This document shows, one piece after another, positions 19,801-28,466 of a stretch of DNA of 64,000 bases (the stretch's first letter is position 1; each line of letters opens with the position of its first letter). Source of the stretch: an endosymbiont of Lamellibrachia barhami (GTDB taxonomy: Bacteria; Pseudomonadota; Gammaproteobacteria; Chromatiales; Chromatiaceae); NCBI RefSeq assembly GCF_011947365.2, contig NZ_JAAVSH020000001.1, positions 534,907-598,906 of the forward strand, written 5' to 3'. The position numbers and the translations under genes were made by a program. The notes under the pieces are model-generated. The model had not been told where the DNA came from. It saw only the letters and a list, made by a program, of their open reading frames with translations, and searched no databases.

Positions 19801-20321
19801 TTGCCACCGGCATGGTGGAGCATGTGACCAAACCCTTCGATGCCGATGAACTGATTGCCGCGATACTGCGACAGTTGAAGCAGCCGAGACCAGCTATGGT
19901 ATCGGAGGCGCCTTCAACACCTGCACAAGAGGCTGGGCCTAAACCGGTAACCAAGTCTGCGGCGGAAACACCGCCAGATTCCCTGCCTGGCATCGACTTG
20001 GTCGACGGCTTGCAGAGATTGCGCGGCAGATGGTCCTCCTATAAAAAGGTACTCCTGATGTTTCGACAGCAGCACAGTGCCAGCGCGGACAAGATGGCGT
20101 CGTTGCTGGAGCAGGGGGATATTGAAGAGGCCAGGCTGCTGGCTCACCGGCTCAAGGGTACTTGCGGCAATGTTGGCGCCAAACGGCTCTCTGAGCAGGC
20201 TGCGGCCATAGAAGCGGCTTGCAATGCGAATGACCCGGAGAAGACGGCGGCGGCTCAAATGGCTGCATTTAATGCCGGTTTGAAAGAAATCATGGATGGT
20301 CTGGCGATGTTGGATGAGTGA
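16884..20321 (+). CDS. hybrid sensor kinase: sensor, HAMP, three PAS, HK, REC, HPt
   Basis: 1145 residues from a TTG start with GAGGTAA upstream, 11 bases after the porin stop, so in the porin operon. Order: membrane segment about 10-28, periplasmic sensor about 30-160, membrane segment about 163-182, HAMP to 235, PAS about 240-352, PAS about 360-480, PAS about 506-615, HisKA with His645, ATPase domain about 745-855, REC about 875-1000 with Asp933, HPt about 1040-1135 with His1088. The third PAS through HPt is paralogous to the end of the kinase at 10371-15044, while the sensor halves differ. A complete relay with no cognate regulator nearby. Confidence 0.93.
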   Translation: MFHHRSTSLRFQMIAGIVLVLLVLVMVETVSMRRAMESEAVEHLRDELWKTSKLLNLVVVPHTTPEGMKTLRAYLKELVTGDGEGIVYLALLDENNSVLLQTRDTPDPMPPVWDQSGPLPDAPVVHAVQPILLSGNRIGVLHFGLDISSIRETHAKIQREQLLLQAGGLGIALILLIFFERRINTRLRRLMLASQALAVGNYSERAPESGPKELAQLARDFNSMADAVAERTAALQENESKYRGIFTESVAAIYVFDRDKNFIDTNEAGIELLGYSRNELLNMSIPEVDADSGAVQPAQEHLLAGGRIVNFEHRLVRKDGRIITVLNNSRPVIDSDGEVTGMQSTLIDVTERNKIEHSLQDRERELDTIIENIPNMLFVKDAKELRFVRFNQAGETLLGMPRKDLIGKNDYDFFPQEQADFFTEKDREVLESGKQLDISEEPIETPKGTRILHTRKTVIRGKNGEAKFLLGISEDITERKRTEQELENHRLHLEELVAERSDSLARAEAIAHVGSWHVDMASSQLTWSSETYHIFGVPVGAQVSLADFVGFVHPDDSDRTMAAWRDALKGAPYDIEHRILVEGKAKWVRERAEMVFDAQGQAITAHGAVQDITEHKAAEQAMTDAKERAEAAAGAKSEFLANMSHEIRTPLNAVLGLARMGQRDSKESENRDRFHHILNSGQHLLGILNDILDLSKLESGKVKVENQPFKLVATVKDAVSLVASQAGEKGLAFSLHLDPALPAWVAGDSLRLRQILLNLLSNALKFTKEGRVQLQVACQGELTGFSVIDTGIGMNSEQISRLFTPFDQGDTSTTRRFGGTGLGLAISNNLANLMDGHISVKSEPNRGSTFTLCLPLEETAPDTEREIQNPGITGSRLKGVHVLAAEDVEMNRLILKDTLEHEGAHVVFAENGYQALERLKELGVTAFDIVLMDVQMPVMDGYEATRRIHKLTSALPVIGLTAHALGEERQHCLATGMVEHVTKPFDADELIAAILRQLKQPRPAMVSEAPSTPAQEAGPKPVTKSAAETPPDSLPGIDLVDGLQRLRGRWSSYKKVLLMFRQQHSASADKMASLLEQGDIEEARLLAHRLKGTCGNVGAKRLSEQAAAIEAACNANDPEKTAAAQMAAFNAGLKEIMDGLAMLDE

Positions 20322-20511
20322 TAGGAGAAGCCCCAGCTGGCCAGATACCCTGCCAACAGCTTCGGCGGCAGTTCTATCGGTGCAGACGTCCGCTCGCAAA
20401 AAGGGAAATATGGAAACGGATCGGTTTGAATGCTCCAGTTTCAGGTACATGTAGGGTGCGGCAGGGATAAGTCTGCTGCACATTGAGAAATCGAATTACT
20501 ATACTTTAATT

Positions 20512-21873
20512 ATGTTTCAAGGTAACAAAAAAACAGTTCTCCAAATAGTGCTACTGGTGCTGTTGGTTTTAATTTCTGCCTTTGCTTATATGCACTACGA
20601 TGTTTCAGAAGAGATGCGTTATGTCACTTCTGAAAAATGTCAGGAGTGCCACAGTAATGAATACAATTCATGGCGTGAAAATACGCTTCACCCCTACATG
20701 TTTCTTCCAGTCAGTTCTCCTGATGCCAAAATTTTAGGTGACTTTGACAGCGGAGACCCTGCTGTCACCTTTAAAAAAGAGGATATTGAGTTTGTACTCG
20801 GCAGCAAATGGGAGCAGGTTTACGCCCGTATGATTGACGGTGAATATTACCCGTTTCCAGCCAAGTGGTATGTCATGCAGAATCGCTGGGTTCCTTATAA
20901 AGTCAATGACTGGCATGAGACACCTATGTCATATAAATGCAATGGCTGTCACACTACGGGTTTTGACCCGAACACCCTTGAGTTTGCAGAATTCGGCATT
21001 GGTTGCGAGGCCTGCCATGGCCCCGGAAGCCGCCATGTCCAGCATGAAACCACTGAGCATACAAAACCCTGCAATATCTGTCATGAGGGTGAGAGTTCTG
21101 AAAATGAGAGCGAGGAGGCTGGAGATATCATTCGCTCTGTATCTCCTTCAGTCTGCGGTCAATGCCATAACCGCGGCACGACTGCGAGCGGAGATGTTAT
21201 CAAGGGAACTCAGTTCAATTTCCCTACAGGATTTAAACCCGGTGATGACCTGAGCAAAACCACTTTTGATCCATCTACCCCTGACAACGATATAAAGGGA
21301 AAAAACTGGTGGGGCAACGGACTCTCTAAAAATCGTCATCAGGAATTCAGCGATTGGAATAAATCCAAACATTCCAAAGCCCTGACTAAACTACTGGAAA
21401 GCCACCAGGGTCAAGAGAGTAAACGTGGCCCACTAACCAAAGAGTGCTTGCAATGCCACTCCACTGATTATCGTCATGCCAGTGAGGGTGATAAACCTGA
21501 TCTGAACAGTGCCCGCTTTGGTATTACCTGTGTTTCCTGTCATGAGCCGCATGGTCATGACAAAAAACAGCCCGGCTTCGGAGATGGAGCAACAGTGTGT
21601 GGAAGTTGTCATGTAATGCAAATGGCACAAAATGAAGAACGCCATTTTCCCTGTCCTTCTGAACAGGTTGGCTGCCCCAGTTGTCATATGCCCCGTATCG
21701 TAAAAACCGGTGGTTTCTTCAGTTTGCGCAGCCACGCTTTTAAAGTCGTCAAACCCAAATCATCAAAAGGAAACAAGATGCCCAACTCCTGCCAGAATGC
21801 AGGATGTCATTCAGACAGAACCCTGGACTGGGCAATTAATGCCTATGATGATTTTTATGGCAAAGAAAAATAA
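20512..21873 (+). CDS. membrane-anchored ten-haem c-type cytochrome
   Basis: 453 residues with an uncleaved N-terminal membrane segment (about 8-26) and the rest in the periplasm. Nine CXXCH motifs begin at Cys43, 143, 165, 187, 215, 312, 340, 363 and 388, and a tenth, CX4CH, spans Cys427 to His433, so up to ten haems. The sequence around FGIGCEACHGPGSRHV and WGNGLSKNRHQEFSDW is of the kind found in multihaem cytochrome c family proteins of unknown substrate. It precedes a hybrid kinase by 15 bases and is probably co-transcribed with it. Codon use and base composition look more AT-rich than the upstream genes. I cannot name a substrate. Confidence 0.88.
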   Translation: MFQGNKKTVLQIVLLVLLVLISAFAYMHYDVSEEMRYVTSEKCQECHSNEYNSWRENTLHPYMFLPVSSPDAKILGDFDSGDPAVTFKKEDIEFVLGSKWEQVYARMIDGEYYPFPAKWYVMQNRWVPYKVNDWHETPMSYKCNGCHTTGFDPNTLEFAEFGIGCEACHGPGSRHVQHETTEHTKPCNICHEGESSENESEEAGDIIRSVSPSVCGQCHNRGTTASGDVIKGTQFNFPTGFKPGDDLSKTTFDPSTPDNDIKGKNWWGNGLSKNRHQEFSDWNKSKHSKALTKLLESHQGQESKRGPLTKECLQCHSTDYRHASEGDKPDLNSARFGITCVSCHEPHGHDKKQPGFGDGATVCGSCHVMQMAQNEERHFPCPSEQVGCPSCHMPRIVKTGGFFSLRSHAFKVVKPKSSKGNKMPNSCQNAGCHSDRTLDWAINAYDDFYGKEK

Positions 21874-21888
21874 ACAACCCATGAACAC

Positions 21889-24800
21889 ATGATAAACGTC
21901 CCATTTTACCGACGACTCGAATTTCGTATTGTCGCGCTGTTCTCAACAGTACTCTTCTTCGGTTTACTGATAGGTCTTTTCGGCGCCCGCTATGTTGCAG
22001 AGCAGGACTTTCGTGAGTTGTTAATCCGTCAGTTCCAGACTGCCGGCAACATGGCTGAAAATTCATTTACTCAAATTGGTCAAATGGGTCTGAATGGCGC
22101 CAATCACTTTTTATTGCACCCAGGCCTGCATGCTGCTGTCGATGCGCAGGACTCTGTCTCTATCACAACTGAGATGGATGCGCTGGAAAAAGAAACCAGT
22201 GCCGATATCGCCGTATTACTGGATCCTCGCGGGCGGGTGATCTACCACTCGGAAGATCCGCAACAGATTGGTAAATCCCGCATGTCTCATCTCATAGTGC
22301 GTGAGGCGATTCTTGATGGGGAAGCCAGTACCTCCATCCTGCAGGAGCTGGATAACTTTATCATCTATTCCTCGGGTCGATTATTATCGGATATCGATAA
22401 AGGTCATCTCAAGGCTGTTATTCTGATTGGTTATGCGATCAATGACCCACTTATAAAAAATCTTAGTAAAGATGCGGGTGTGGGTCTGACCATGGTCAGG
22501 CGTAGGGCTATCATGGCCTCAACCTTTAATCGTGAAGACCGACGCTTAAAGACCATTCCCATGCAGTGGACCGATTATCAGTCCATGCTCCAGCGTCCTG
22601 ATTCTATCGGTAAATTGTTGTTTAATGATGTTTCTTATTTCACCTATGCGCGCAGACTGAATTTGATGGACCCGATTCAGGAGGGTTCAATCCTGTTTAC
22701 CATTCCTGCACAACAGTTGGATGAGATCAAGGATGGACTTTTACGCGATTTCGAGCTGCTGTTTGCACTACTGTTTTTTCTTATTGCCCTTTTTGGCTGG
22801 CGATTTTCTCAACAACTACTAGAACCTCTGCATCGACTGTTTCTGTTTACCAATGAGACTCCAGAACAGAAAAATAAAGAACCGCTAAAGATAAAAACCA
22901 AAGATGAGGTGGGCGCATTGGCGTACCACTTTAATGACTTGATCAACGATATTAAAAAGAAAAACCGGGAACTGGAAAATCGCGTGGAAGAACGCACGCG
23001 CGAGTTGCAAGAGGCTAAAGAGAGAGCTGAGAAGGCCAATCGTTCACTGCAAAATGCCCACGCACAGCTGGAACAGCGGGTGGAACAGCGAACCAGTGAA
23101 CTACAACAGAGTGAAGAACGTACACGAGCCATTATCGACAGTGCCGCTGACGGCATCATTGTGATCGATGGAAAAGGTATTGTAGAGACTTTCAGCCCCT
23201 CTGCGGAGACTATATTTGGTTATGGTGCATCTGAGGTTACCGGCAACAACATCAATATGCTGATGCCCGAATCTATGCGCTCAGAACATGACAGCTACCT
23301 GGCCAGTTATCTCCCAGGAAGGGAATCAAAGGTTATAAGCAACAGAGTCGAGGTAACAGGTCTGCGTAAGAACGGTGATACCTTCCCAATGGAGCTGTCG
23401 GTCAGCGAACTGCTGGTGGGTGACAAGAAAATGTTTGTTGGCATCACACGCGACACCACTGAGCGAAAACAGGCCGAACAGGCGATGGCAGAAGCGAAAG
23501 AGGCCGCCGAAGCATCTGCACAGGCTAGAAGCGACTTCCTTGCCAATATGAGTCATGAAATTCGCACTCCGATGAATGCGATCATTGGAATGTCAAAACT
23601 GGCATTGGGAACTGATCTTAATCCAAAGCAGCATAACTTTATTGAAAAGGTACACTACTCAGCCGAATTGCTGCTTGGCATCATCAACGATATTCTCAAT
23701 ATTTCCAAGATAGAAGCCGGGAAGCTGGAAATAGAAAAAGTCAATTTTCAATTACAATCTGTACTGGGAAATGTTTCAAATCTTATCGGGATAGAGGAAG
23801 CTGAACAGAATCTGGAGTTAATCATAGAAGTCGCAGATGATGTCCCGGATGAACTCATTGGTGATCCGTTACGTCTTGGGCAAGTTTTGATTAATTTGGG
23901 TAACAACGCTGTTAAATTTACTCAACAGGGACGTATATCCATTAATGTCAAACTGGAGAACCATGAGGACAGGCAACTTACACTGCATTTTTGTGTCAGT
24001 GACACCGGTATCGGTATTTCAACAGAACAGCAGAAAAAATTGTTTCAATCTTTTAGCCAGGCAGACAGTTCAACCAGTCGCCGATACGGAGGTACAGGGC
24101 TTGGATTGACTATCAGTAAAAAGTTGACTGAATTGATGGGAGGTAAGATCTGGGTGGTGAGTAAACCAGACAAAGGTTCAGATTTTCACTTTACAGTGCA
24201 ACTGGAAGCCGGTGACCCTGAACAATTAAAGGAAATATACCTGGATGCAAAGGACAAACTGATCGGTGACTTTTCCGGTGCCAGGGTTTTACTGGTAGAG
24301 GACAATGAGATCAATCAAGAGTTAATAAAAGAGTTGCTCAGTGACAGGGGTTTTATAATCACCTCTGTTTGGAATGGTAAAGAGGCTGTTGAAATTTTAC
24401 AGAAGGAGCATTTCGATGGTGTCTTGATGGACATACAGATGCCAGTTATGGATGGCTATACTGCTACTCGAATTATACGTGAACAGGATAAATTCAAAGA
24501 ACTTCCCATCATTGCCATGACTGCCAACATCATGGAGAGTGACAGAATCAAGGCTAAGGCGGTGGGGATGGATGCACACATAGGCAAGCCGCTGAATGTG
24601 AATGAGTTATTCACTGTTCTGGCAAAATTGATATCTCCCAATAAACCAACAAAAGTGAAAGTTGCTTCTGCCAAAAAAGAGCCTGAAACAAACTACCCCT
24701 TCCACAAACTGACAGGCATTGATACAGACAAAGGTTTGGAAATTGCAAGAAACAGACCTGAGTTCTATATAAAACTATTGACCCTGTTTCGTGATAGCCA

Positions 24801-25053
24801 GCATAACTTCCACAATGATTTCCTCATGGAACAGCAGAGTGATGATCCGAATGGGGCCATGCGTGCAGCTCATAGCTTAAAAGGTTCCGCTGCAAATATT
24901 GGCGCAACCACCCTTGGTGATGCAGCTCTGGCGCTGGAAATGGCTTGTCATGAACATAATTCAGAAGATGAGATCTCTGAGAGATTGAAGAAGGTAACTG
25001 CTGAACTTGATCCTCTCATTGCCGGGCTGAATGATCTCCTCAACAATTCCTGA
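21889..25053 (+). CDS. hybrid sensor kinase: Cache-like sensor, HAMP, PAS, HK, REC, HPt
   Basis: 1054 residues. Membrane segments at about 14-33 and 290-308 enclose a large periplasmic sensor that looks Cache-like. Then HAMP about 310-360, a coiled coil about 360-410, PAS about 412-528, HisKA with His556 (MSHEIRTPMNA), ATPase domain about 655-780 (DTGIGI, YGGTGLGL), REC about 799-917 with Asp848, HPt about 960-1045 with His995 (AHSLKG). It follows the ten-haem cytochrome closely, so redox state is a plausible input, but there is no haem motif in the sensor itself. No partner response regulator is adjacent; an HDOD gene lies 300 bases downstream. Confidence 0.92.
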   Translation: MINVPFYRRLEFRIVALFSTVLFFGLLIGLFGARYVAEQDFRELLIRQFQTAGNMAENSFTQIGQMGLNGANHFLLHPGLHAAVDAQDSVSITTEMDALEKETSADIAVLLDPRGRVIYHSEDPQQIGKSRMSHLIVREAILDGEASTSILQELDNFIIYSSGRLLSDIDKGHLKAVILIGYAINDPLIKNLSKDAGVGLTMVRRRAIMASTFNREDRRLKTIPMQWTDYQSMLQRPDSIGKLLFNDVSYFTYARRLNLMDPIQEGSILFTIPAQQLDEIKDGLLRDFELLFALLFFLIALFGWRFSQQLLEPLHRLFLFTNETPEQKNKEPLKIKTKDEVGALAYHFNDLINDIKKKNRELENRVEERTRELQEAKERAEKANRSLQNAHAQLEQRVEQRTSELQQSEERTRAIIDSAADGIIVIDGKGIVETFSPSAETIFGYGASEVTGNNINMLMPESMRSEHDSYLASYLPGRESKVISNRVEVTGLRKNGDTFPMELSVSELLVGDKKMFVGITRDTTERKQAEQAMAEAKEAAEASAQARSDFLANMSHEIRTPMNAIIGMSKLALGTDLNPKQHNFIEKVHYSAELLLGIINDILNISKIEAGKLEIEKVNFQLQSVLGNVSNLIGIEEAEQNLELIIEVADDVPDELIGDPLRLGQVLINLGNNAVKFTQQGRISINVKLENHEDRQLTLHFCVSDTGIGISTEQQKKLFQSFSQADSSTSRRYGGTGLGLTISKKLTELMGGKIWVVSKPDKGSDFHFTVQLEAGDPEQLKEIYLDAKDKLIGDFSGARVLLVEDNEINQELIKELLSDRGFIITSVWNGKEAVEILQKEHFDGVLMDIQMPVMDGYTATRIIREQDKFKELPIIAMTANIMESDRIKAKAVGMDAHIGKPLNVNELFTVLAKLISPNKPTKVKVASAKKEPETNYPFHKLTGIDTDKGLEIARNRPEFYIKLLTLFRDSQHNFHNDFLMEQQSDDPNGAMRAAHSLKGSAANIGATTLGDAALALEMACHEHNSEDEISERLKKVTAELDPLIAGLNDLLNNS

Positions 25054-25353
25054 GTGATCATTGAATATCATCTGATACAGTCTTAGGGCCTGAACGCTCG
25101 TCTGCTTTATCCAAAGTTTTGGCAGAATTCTAATCCTAATCCCCATCCCATTGCTGTCCTTCTCGGTTCCTGATCTCTGTATTCCAGGACATACAGGCAT
25201 AGCTTCTGGGTGGTCTCAAATCAAAACGTCGAAGAGTCTAAAGATATCGGTCAGTGGGCCGACAATGATATTGAGCGTACGTCAGAGTGCCGCCAATCCT
25301 TCGTATACCACGACATTGTATTGAAAACATGAAAATGTGGAGAAGTTATACAC
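25054..25353. other. gene-free spacer between kinase and HDOD gene
   Basis: Three hundred bases without a credible gene, terminator or repeat. The HDOD gene has GGAGAAG before its ATG at 25354. Confidence 0.5.
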
Positions 25354-26208
25354 ATGCCCCCCATTATCGACACTGAAGAGCTACGCAAAGCTCGCATAAT
25401 CATAAAAGGACTTTCAATACCCACACCACCCAGCCTGCTGCTGGAGATCAGCGACGAACTGAGCCGTTTATGGCCGGACGACAATAAAGTGGCTGAATTG
25501 ATCCGCAAAGATATTGGATTGGCATCCAATATACTGAAGACAATCAACTCATCTGCATTCAACCTCAGGGCCGAAATCATGTCGATTGAGCATGCGATCC
25601 GACTCATGGGCCTGAAACAACTGAAGGACACGATTATCCGTGTGGCGCTGCACAATGCCCTGGAATCAAGTCTGCCAGAGTTTGAATATCTCTCCGAAGT
25701 CTCTCACTCGATTGGAACCAATGCCGGAGTGATCGCTGGCCACTTTGAAACCATAAATCCCGCAGAAGCCTATATGGCAGGGCTTTTCCACGAGGTGGGC
25801 AGCATATTCCTGATGCAGCGGTTTCCTGAGTACAAATCGTTCTACGAAGAAAACCGGTTGCAAGCACTCTCTCTGCCGAATCTGGAGAGGGAACGGTTTG
25901 GAGCATCTCATCCTGCGATCAGTTTTTTACTCGCCAAACACTGGAAGTTGCCGGGAAATGTATGTTCTGCCATCTATTTTCATCATACCGTAACAGATGG
26001 AATCGGCCTGACGACGGAACAAGAGGGATTATGCAGTGCCCTTAAACTCGCATCCTATATCACATTTACCCGGTATTTGGGGCTGGAGACAGAACAATCC
26101 GAGGAGAGCAAGATCTGTCGGGATAACTCCATGAAGGAGCTGATGATCGACCAGGAGGCGCTGGATGAAATTATGAGTGAATGCGATGGACTCAATTCAA
26201 TCCGGTAA
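25354..26208 (+). CDS. HDOD domain signalling protein
   Basis: 284 residues, cytoplasmic. The HDOD domain spans about residues 18-215: PTPPSLLLEISDELSR, IRKDIGLASNILKTINSSAF, IEHAIRLMGLKQLKDTI, then the second half with GLFHEVGSIFLMQRFPEY and LAKHWKLPGNVCSAIYFHH. HDOD proteins lack the full metal-binding set of HD phosphodiesterases and usually act in signal transduction rather than catalysis. Its place after the cytochrome-kinase pair, in the same AT-rich stretch, suggests a shared pathway, but it has its own spacer and could be independent. Confidence 0.9.
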   Translation: MPPIIDTEELRKARIIIKGLSIPTPPSLLLEISDELSRLWPDDNKVAELIRKDIGLASNILKTINSSAFNLRAEIMSIEHAIRLMGLKQLKDTIIRVALHNALESSLPEFEYLSEVSHSIGTNAGVIAGHFETINPAEAYMAGLFHEVGSIFLMQRFPEYKSFYEENRLQALSLPNLERERFGASHPAISFLLAKHWKLPGNVCSAIYFHHTVTDGIGLTTEQEGLCSALKLASYITFTRYLGLETEQSEESKICRDNSMKELMIDQEALDEIMSECDGLNSIR

Positions 26209-26236
26209 ACTGGTTTTTTCAAACTTAAGCAATCAT

Positions 26237-26253
26237 GGTGCGCACAGCGCACC
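26237..26253. repeat. short GC palindrome GGTGCGC-ACA-GCGCACC
   Basis: Perfect 7-bp stem with a three-base loop, 28 bases after the HDOD stop, without a T run. It resembles a widespread REP-type palindrome and may stabilise the 3' end of the HDOD transcript. Confidence 0.65.
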
Positions 26254-26442
26254 CTGTGTTCACCTCATTTCCCGTGCAACTAATCCCCTTTTTCAATGAA
26301 CTGTTTTTTATGTGATGCAGTACGCATTGTTTAGGCTCATTAGCGACTCCCGTTCAGTTTTAATTCAGCTTATAAGCATAAACTGATTCTGATTTAACAT
26401 TCAGGGCCTCCTGACCAGAAGGCCCACTTGCAGGAGCCGCTC

Positions 26443-27111
26443 ATGAATACCAAACAGTCCATACTTGCCGCCGCAATTGTTTCCTTGCTCGTTTCAGGAC
26501 CCATTCAGGCAGGCTGGAAGACGCAGTCTCAGGTTGGAAGTGATGCCCAGATTCAAGTGGTTGAACAACTGAGCGATGCGGAAACAGCCGATCTATTGTT
26601 TATGCGGGAGGAGGAGAAGCTCGCCAGGGATGTCTATCGGACGCTCTCGAGGCAGTGGTCGCAACCGGTCTTTTACAATATTTCAACGTCGGAACAGCGG
26701 CATATGGATAGTCTGGCAGTTCTGTTGAACCGATATGCGTTACTCGATCCTGTAATAGACGATTCTGTGGGGGCATTTGTCAATCCCGAGCTCGCTGCGC
26801 TCTATACAGCTTTGAGCGCCGAAGGGTCTGAGTCACTCATTGCCGCCCTCATTGTTGGAGCCAAGATTGAGGAGATCGATATTCTCGATCTGCAGAGGGC
26901 CATTGCCGAATCGACCCACGCGGATCTGATCCAGGTCTATGAAAATCTCATGCGGGGTTCCCGCAACCACCTGCGGGCATTCGTACGGCAGATAGAGGGC
27001 CTGGGTGTGGCCTATGAATCCCAAATGATGGAGCAGAGTGACGTGGATATGATCCTCGACTCTCCCATGGAACGGGGAGGTAACTTCCGCAAAGGTCGCC
27101 GCGGCCGGTAA
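26443..27111 (+). CDS. exported DUF2202 protein (ferritin-like fold)
   Basis: 222 residues from ATG 26443, with AGGAG eight bases before it; an in-frame ATG 15 bases upstream is less likely. A signal peptide ends at about residue 24 (GPIQAGW). The DUF2202 region covers about residues 40-195: REEEKLARDVYRTLS and STSEQRHMDSLAVLLNRY carry acidic and His residues in the spacing of a ferritin-like four-helix bundle, so metal binding is plausible. The C-terminus is basic and Gly/Arg-rich. A clean terminator follows about 120 bases later. The function of the family is not established. Confidence 0.88.
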   Translation: MNTKQSILAAAIVSLLVSGPIQAGWKTQSQVGSDAQIQVVEQLSDAETADLLFMREEEKLARDVYRTLSRQWSQPVFYNISTSEQRHMDSLAVLLNRYALLDPVIDDSVGAFVNPELAALYTALSAEGSESLIAALIVGAKIEEIDILDLQRAIAESTHADLIQVYENLMRGSRNHLRAFVRQIEGLGVAYESQMMEQSDVDMILDSPMERGGNFRKGRRGR

Positions 27112-27231
27112 TGGGTAACAGATTCAGTTGAAGCCTAGCCGCCTGGGCGATGGACCGGGATCCGGACAGGATTATGGCTATGGCGACGGTGGAAGAATGA
27201 ACTAACCCAGTCTATGTGAAGTTACTGAATA

Positions 27232-27258
27232 ACACGGGCCCAGTGCCCGTGTTTTTTT
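27232..27258 (+). terminator. intrinsic terminator after the DUF2202 gene
   Basis: Stem ACACGGGC / GCCCGTGT (27232-27239 and 27245-27252) with a five-base loop, followed by seven T in all. A strong rho-independent terminator that separates the DUF2202 gene from the cytochrome operon. Confidence 0.9.
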
Positions 27259-27345
27259 GCCTGAATTTTGTTGCTCAGATTCAGCTTGATTTCATTTTGC
27301 TGCTCTAGGATCACCCTACAAGATGAAAATAGTTGAGGTTTGGAG

Positions 27346-27975
27346 ATGAATGAACAGAAAAAGATAAAAGTTTGGGACCCGCTGATACGGTTGTTTCACT
27401 GGAGCCTGGTGGCGGCATTCGTGATCGCTTATGCAACTGAAGACGATTGGATGATGGTCCATTCCTGGGCCGGGTATCTGATTGGTGTGTTGCTGCTGTT
27501 TCGTTTGGTCTGGGGATTCATCGGTCCGCGCTTTGCTCGTTTTAGCGACTTCGTCAGGCCAGCCGCAGAGGTCAAGACCTATCTCAAGGATATGTCCGTA
27601 CTGAAGGCAAAGCGTCATATCGGACACAACCCTGCAGGCGGCGCAATGATCATCGCCCTTTTGTTGAGCCTGATGATAACCGTAATAACCGGTTTGGGCG
27701 CCTATGGTGTCGAAGGTGCGGGACCTATGGCCGCCTGGTTTTCAGGGGTGGGTCAGTTTGGTTGGAAGATGCTGGAGGAGGTCCACGAGTTCTTTGCCAA
27801 TTTCACCCTGCTGTTGGTGGTGGTGCATGTGGCGGGGGTAATGGTTGGCTCTCTTATTCACAATGAAAACCTGGTGCGTGCGATGGTGACCGGCTGGAAA
27901 CGGGCGGACGATGACAACGTCGAAGCGTGGAAAACCGATGATGCAGGACTGCACGGTGGGAGGCTGGAGAGATGA
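27346..27975 (+). CDS. cytochrome b561-type membrane subunit
   Basis: 209 residues from ATG 27346. Four membrane segments at about 17-32, 40-58, 98-120 and 148-170. His18 and His39 in the first pair and His147 and His161 in the last are placed as ligands of two b haems, as in Ni/Fe-hydrogenase-type b cytochromes. First gene of a six-gene operon with SHP-type and diheme c cytochromes, so it probably moves electrons between the quinone pool and those periplasmic cytochromes. The next gene overlaps it by four bases (ATGA). Confidence 0.9.
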   Translation: MNEQKKIKVWDPLIRLFHWSLVAAFVIAYATEDDWMMVHSWAGYLIGVLLLFRLVWGFIGPRFARFSDFVRPAAEVKTYLKDMSVLKAKRHIGHNPAGGAMIIALLLSLMITVITGLGAYGVEGAGPMAAWFSGVGQFGWKMLEEVHEFFANFTLLLVVVHVAGVMVGSLIHNENLVRAMVTGWKRADDDNVEAWKTDDAGLHGGRLER

Positions 27976-28376
27976 AGCATTTTTCGATTGCAGTGATCAC
28001 TTCACTAACCCTCTTGATGACGCCCGTCGTAAAGGCTGATTCGGTGGAGACGTTGAAGGCGCTTTACCAGTCTCAAGGCGCTAAGGATTTCAATCGTGAG
28101 GTGGGTGAGGCGTTGTGGAATAAGATTTTGCAACACCAGAAAAGTGGCCAGCAACGCTCCTGTGTGGATTGTCATGGCAAAAATCTGAAACTGCCGGGTA
28201 AACATATTCGCACCGGCAAGGTGATCGAGCCGCTGGCGCCGTCAGTCAATCCAAAACGGTTTACCGATCAGCGCAAAGTGGAAAAGTGGTTTATAAGAAA
28301 CTGCAAGTGGACGCTGGGTCGTGAATGCTCATCGCAAGAGAAGGGCGACCTGCTCGTCTATTTATTGAGCCAATAG
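27972..28376 (+). CDS. shp: SHP-type cytochrome c (DUF1924)
   Basis: 134 residues with a signal peptide ending near residue 22 (VVKADS) and one haem motif, CVDCH at 64-68. It resembles the Sphaeroides haem protein family (DUF1924), a cytochrome c known to bind oxygen and other small ligands at the haem iron. Members are typically encoded with a diheme cytochrome c and a membrane cytochrome b, exactly the neighbours seen here. Physiological role in this organism unknown. Confidence 0.87.
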   Translation: MKHFSIAVITSLTLLMTPVVKADSVETLKALYQSQGAKDFNREVGEALWNKILQHQKSGQQRSCVDCHGKNLKLPGKHIRTGKVIEPLAPSVNPKRFTDQRKVEKWFIRNCKWTLGRECSSQEKGDLLVYLLSQ

Positions 28377-28466
28377 TACCCGGAGATTGAGCCTATTCTG
28401 GCGCGCAGGTTGCACCCTGCGCTCTATTTATCGAATTAGTATACGAATATTGAGTGAGGAAAAGAG

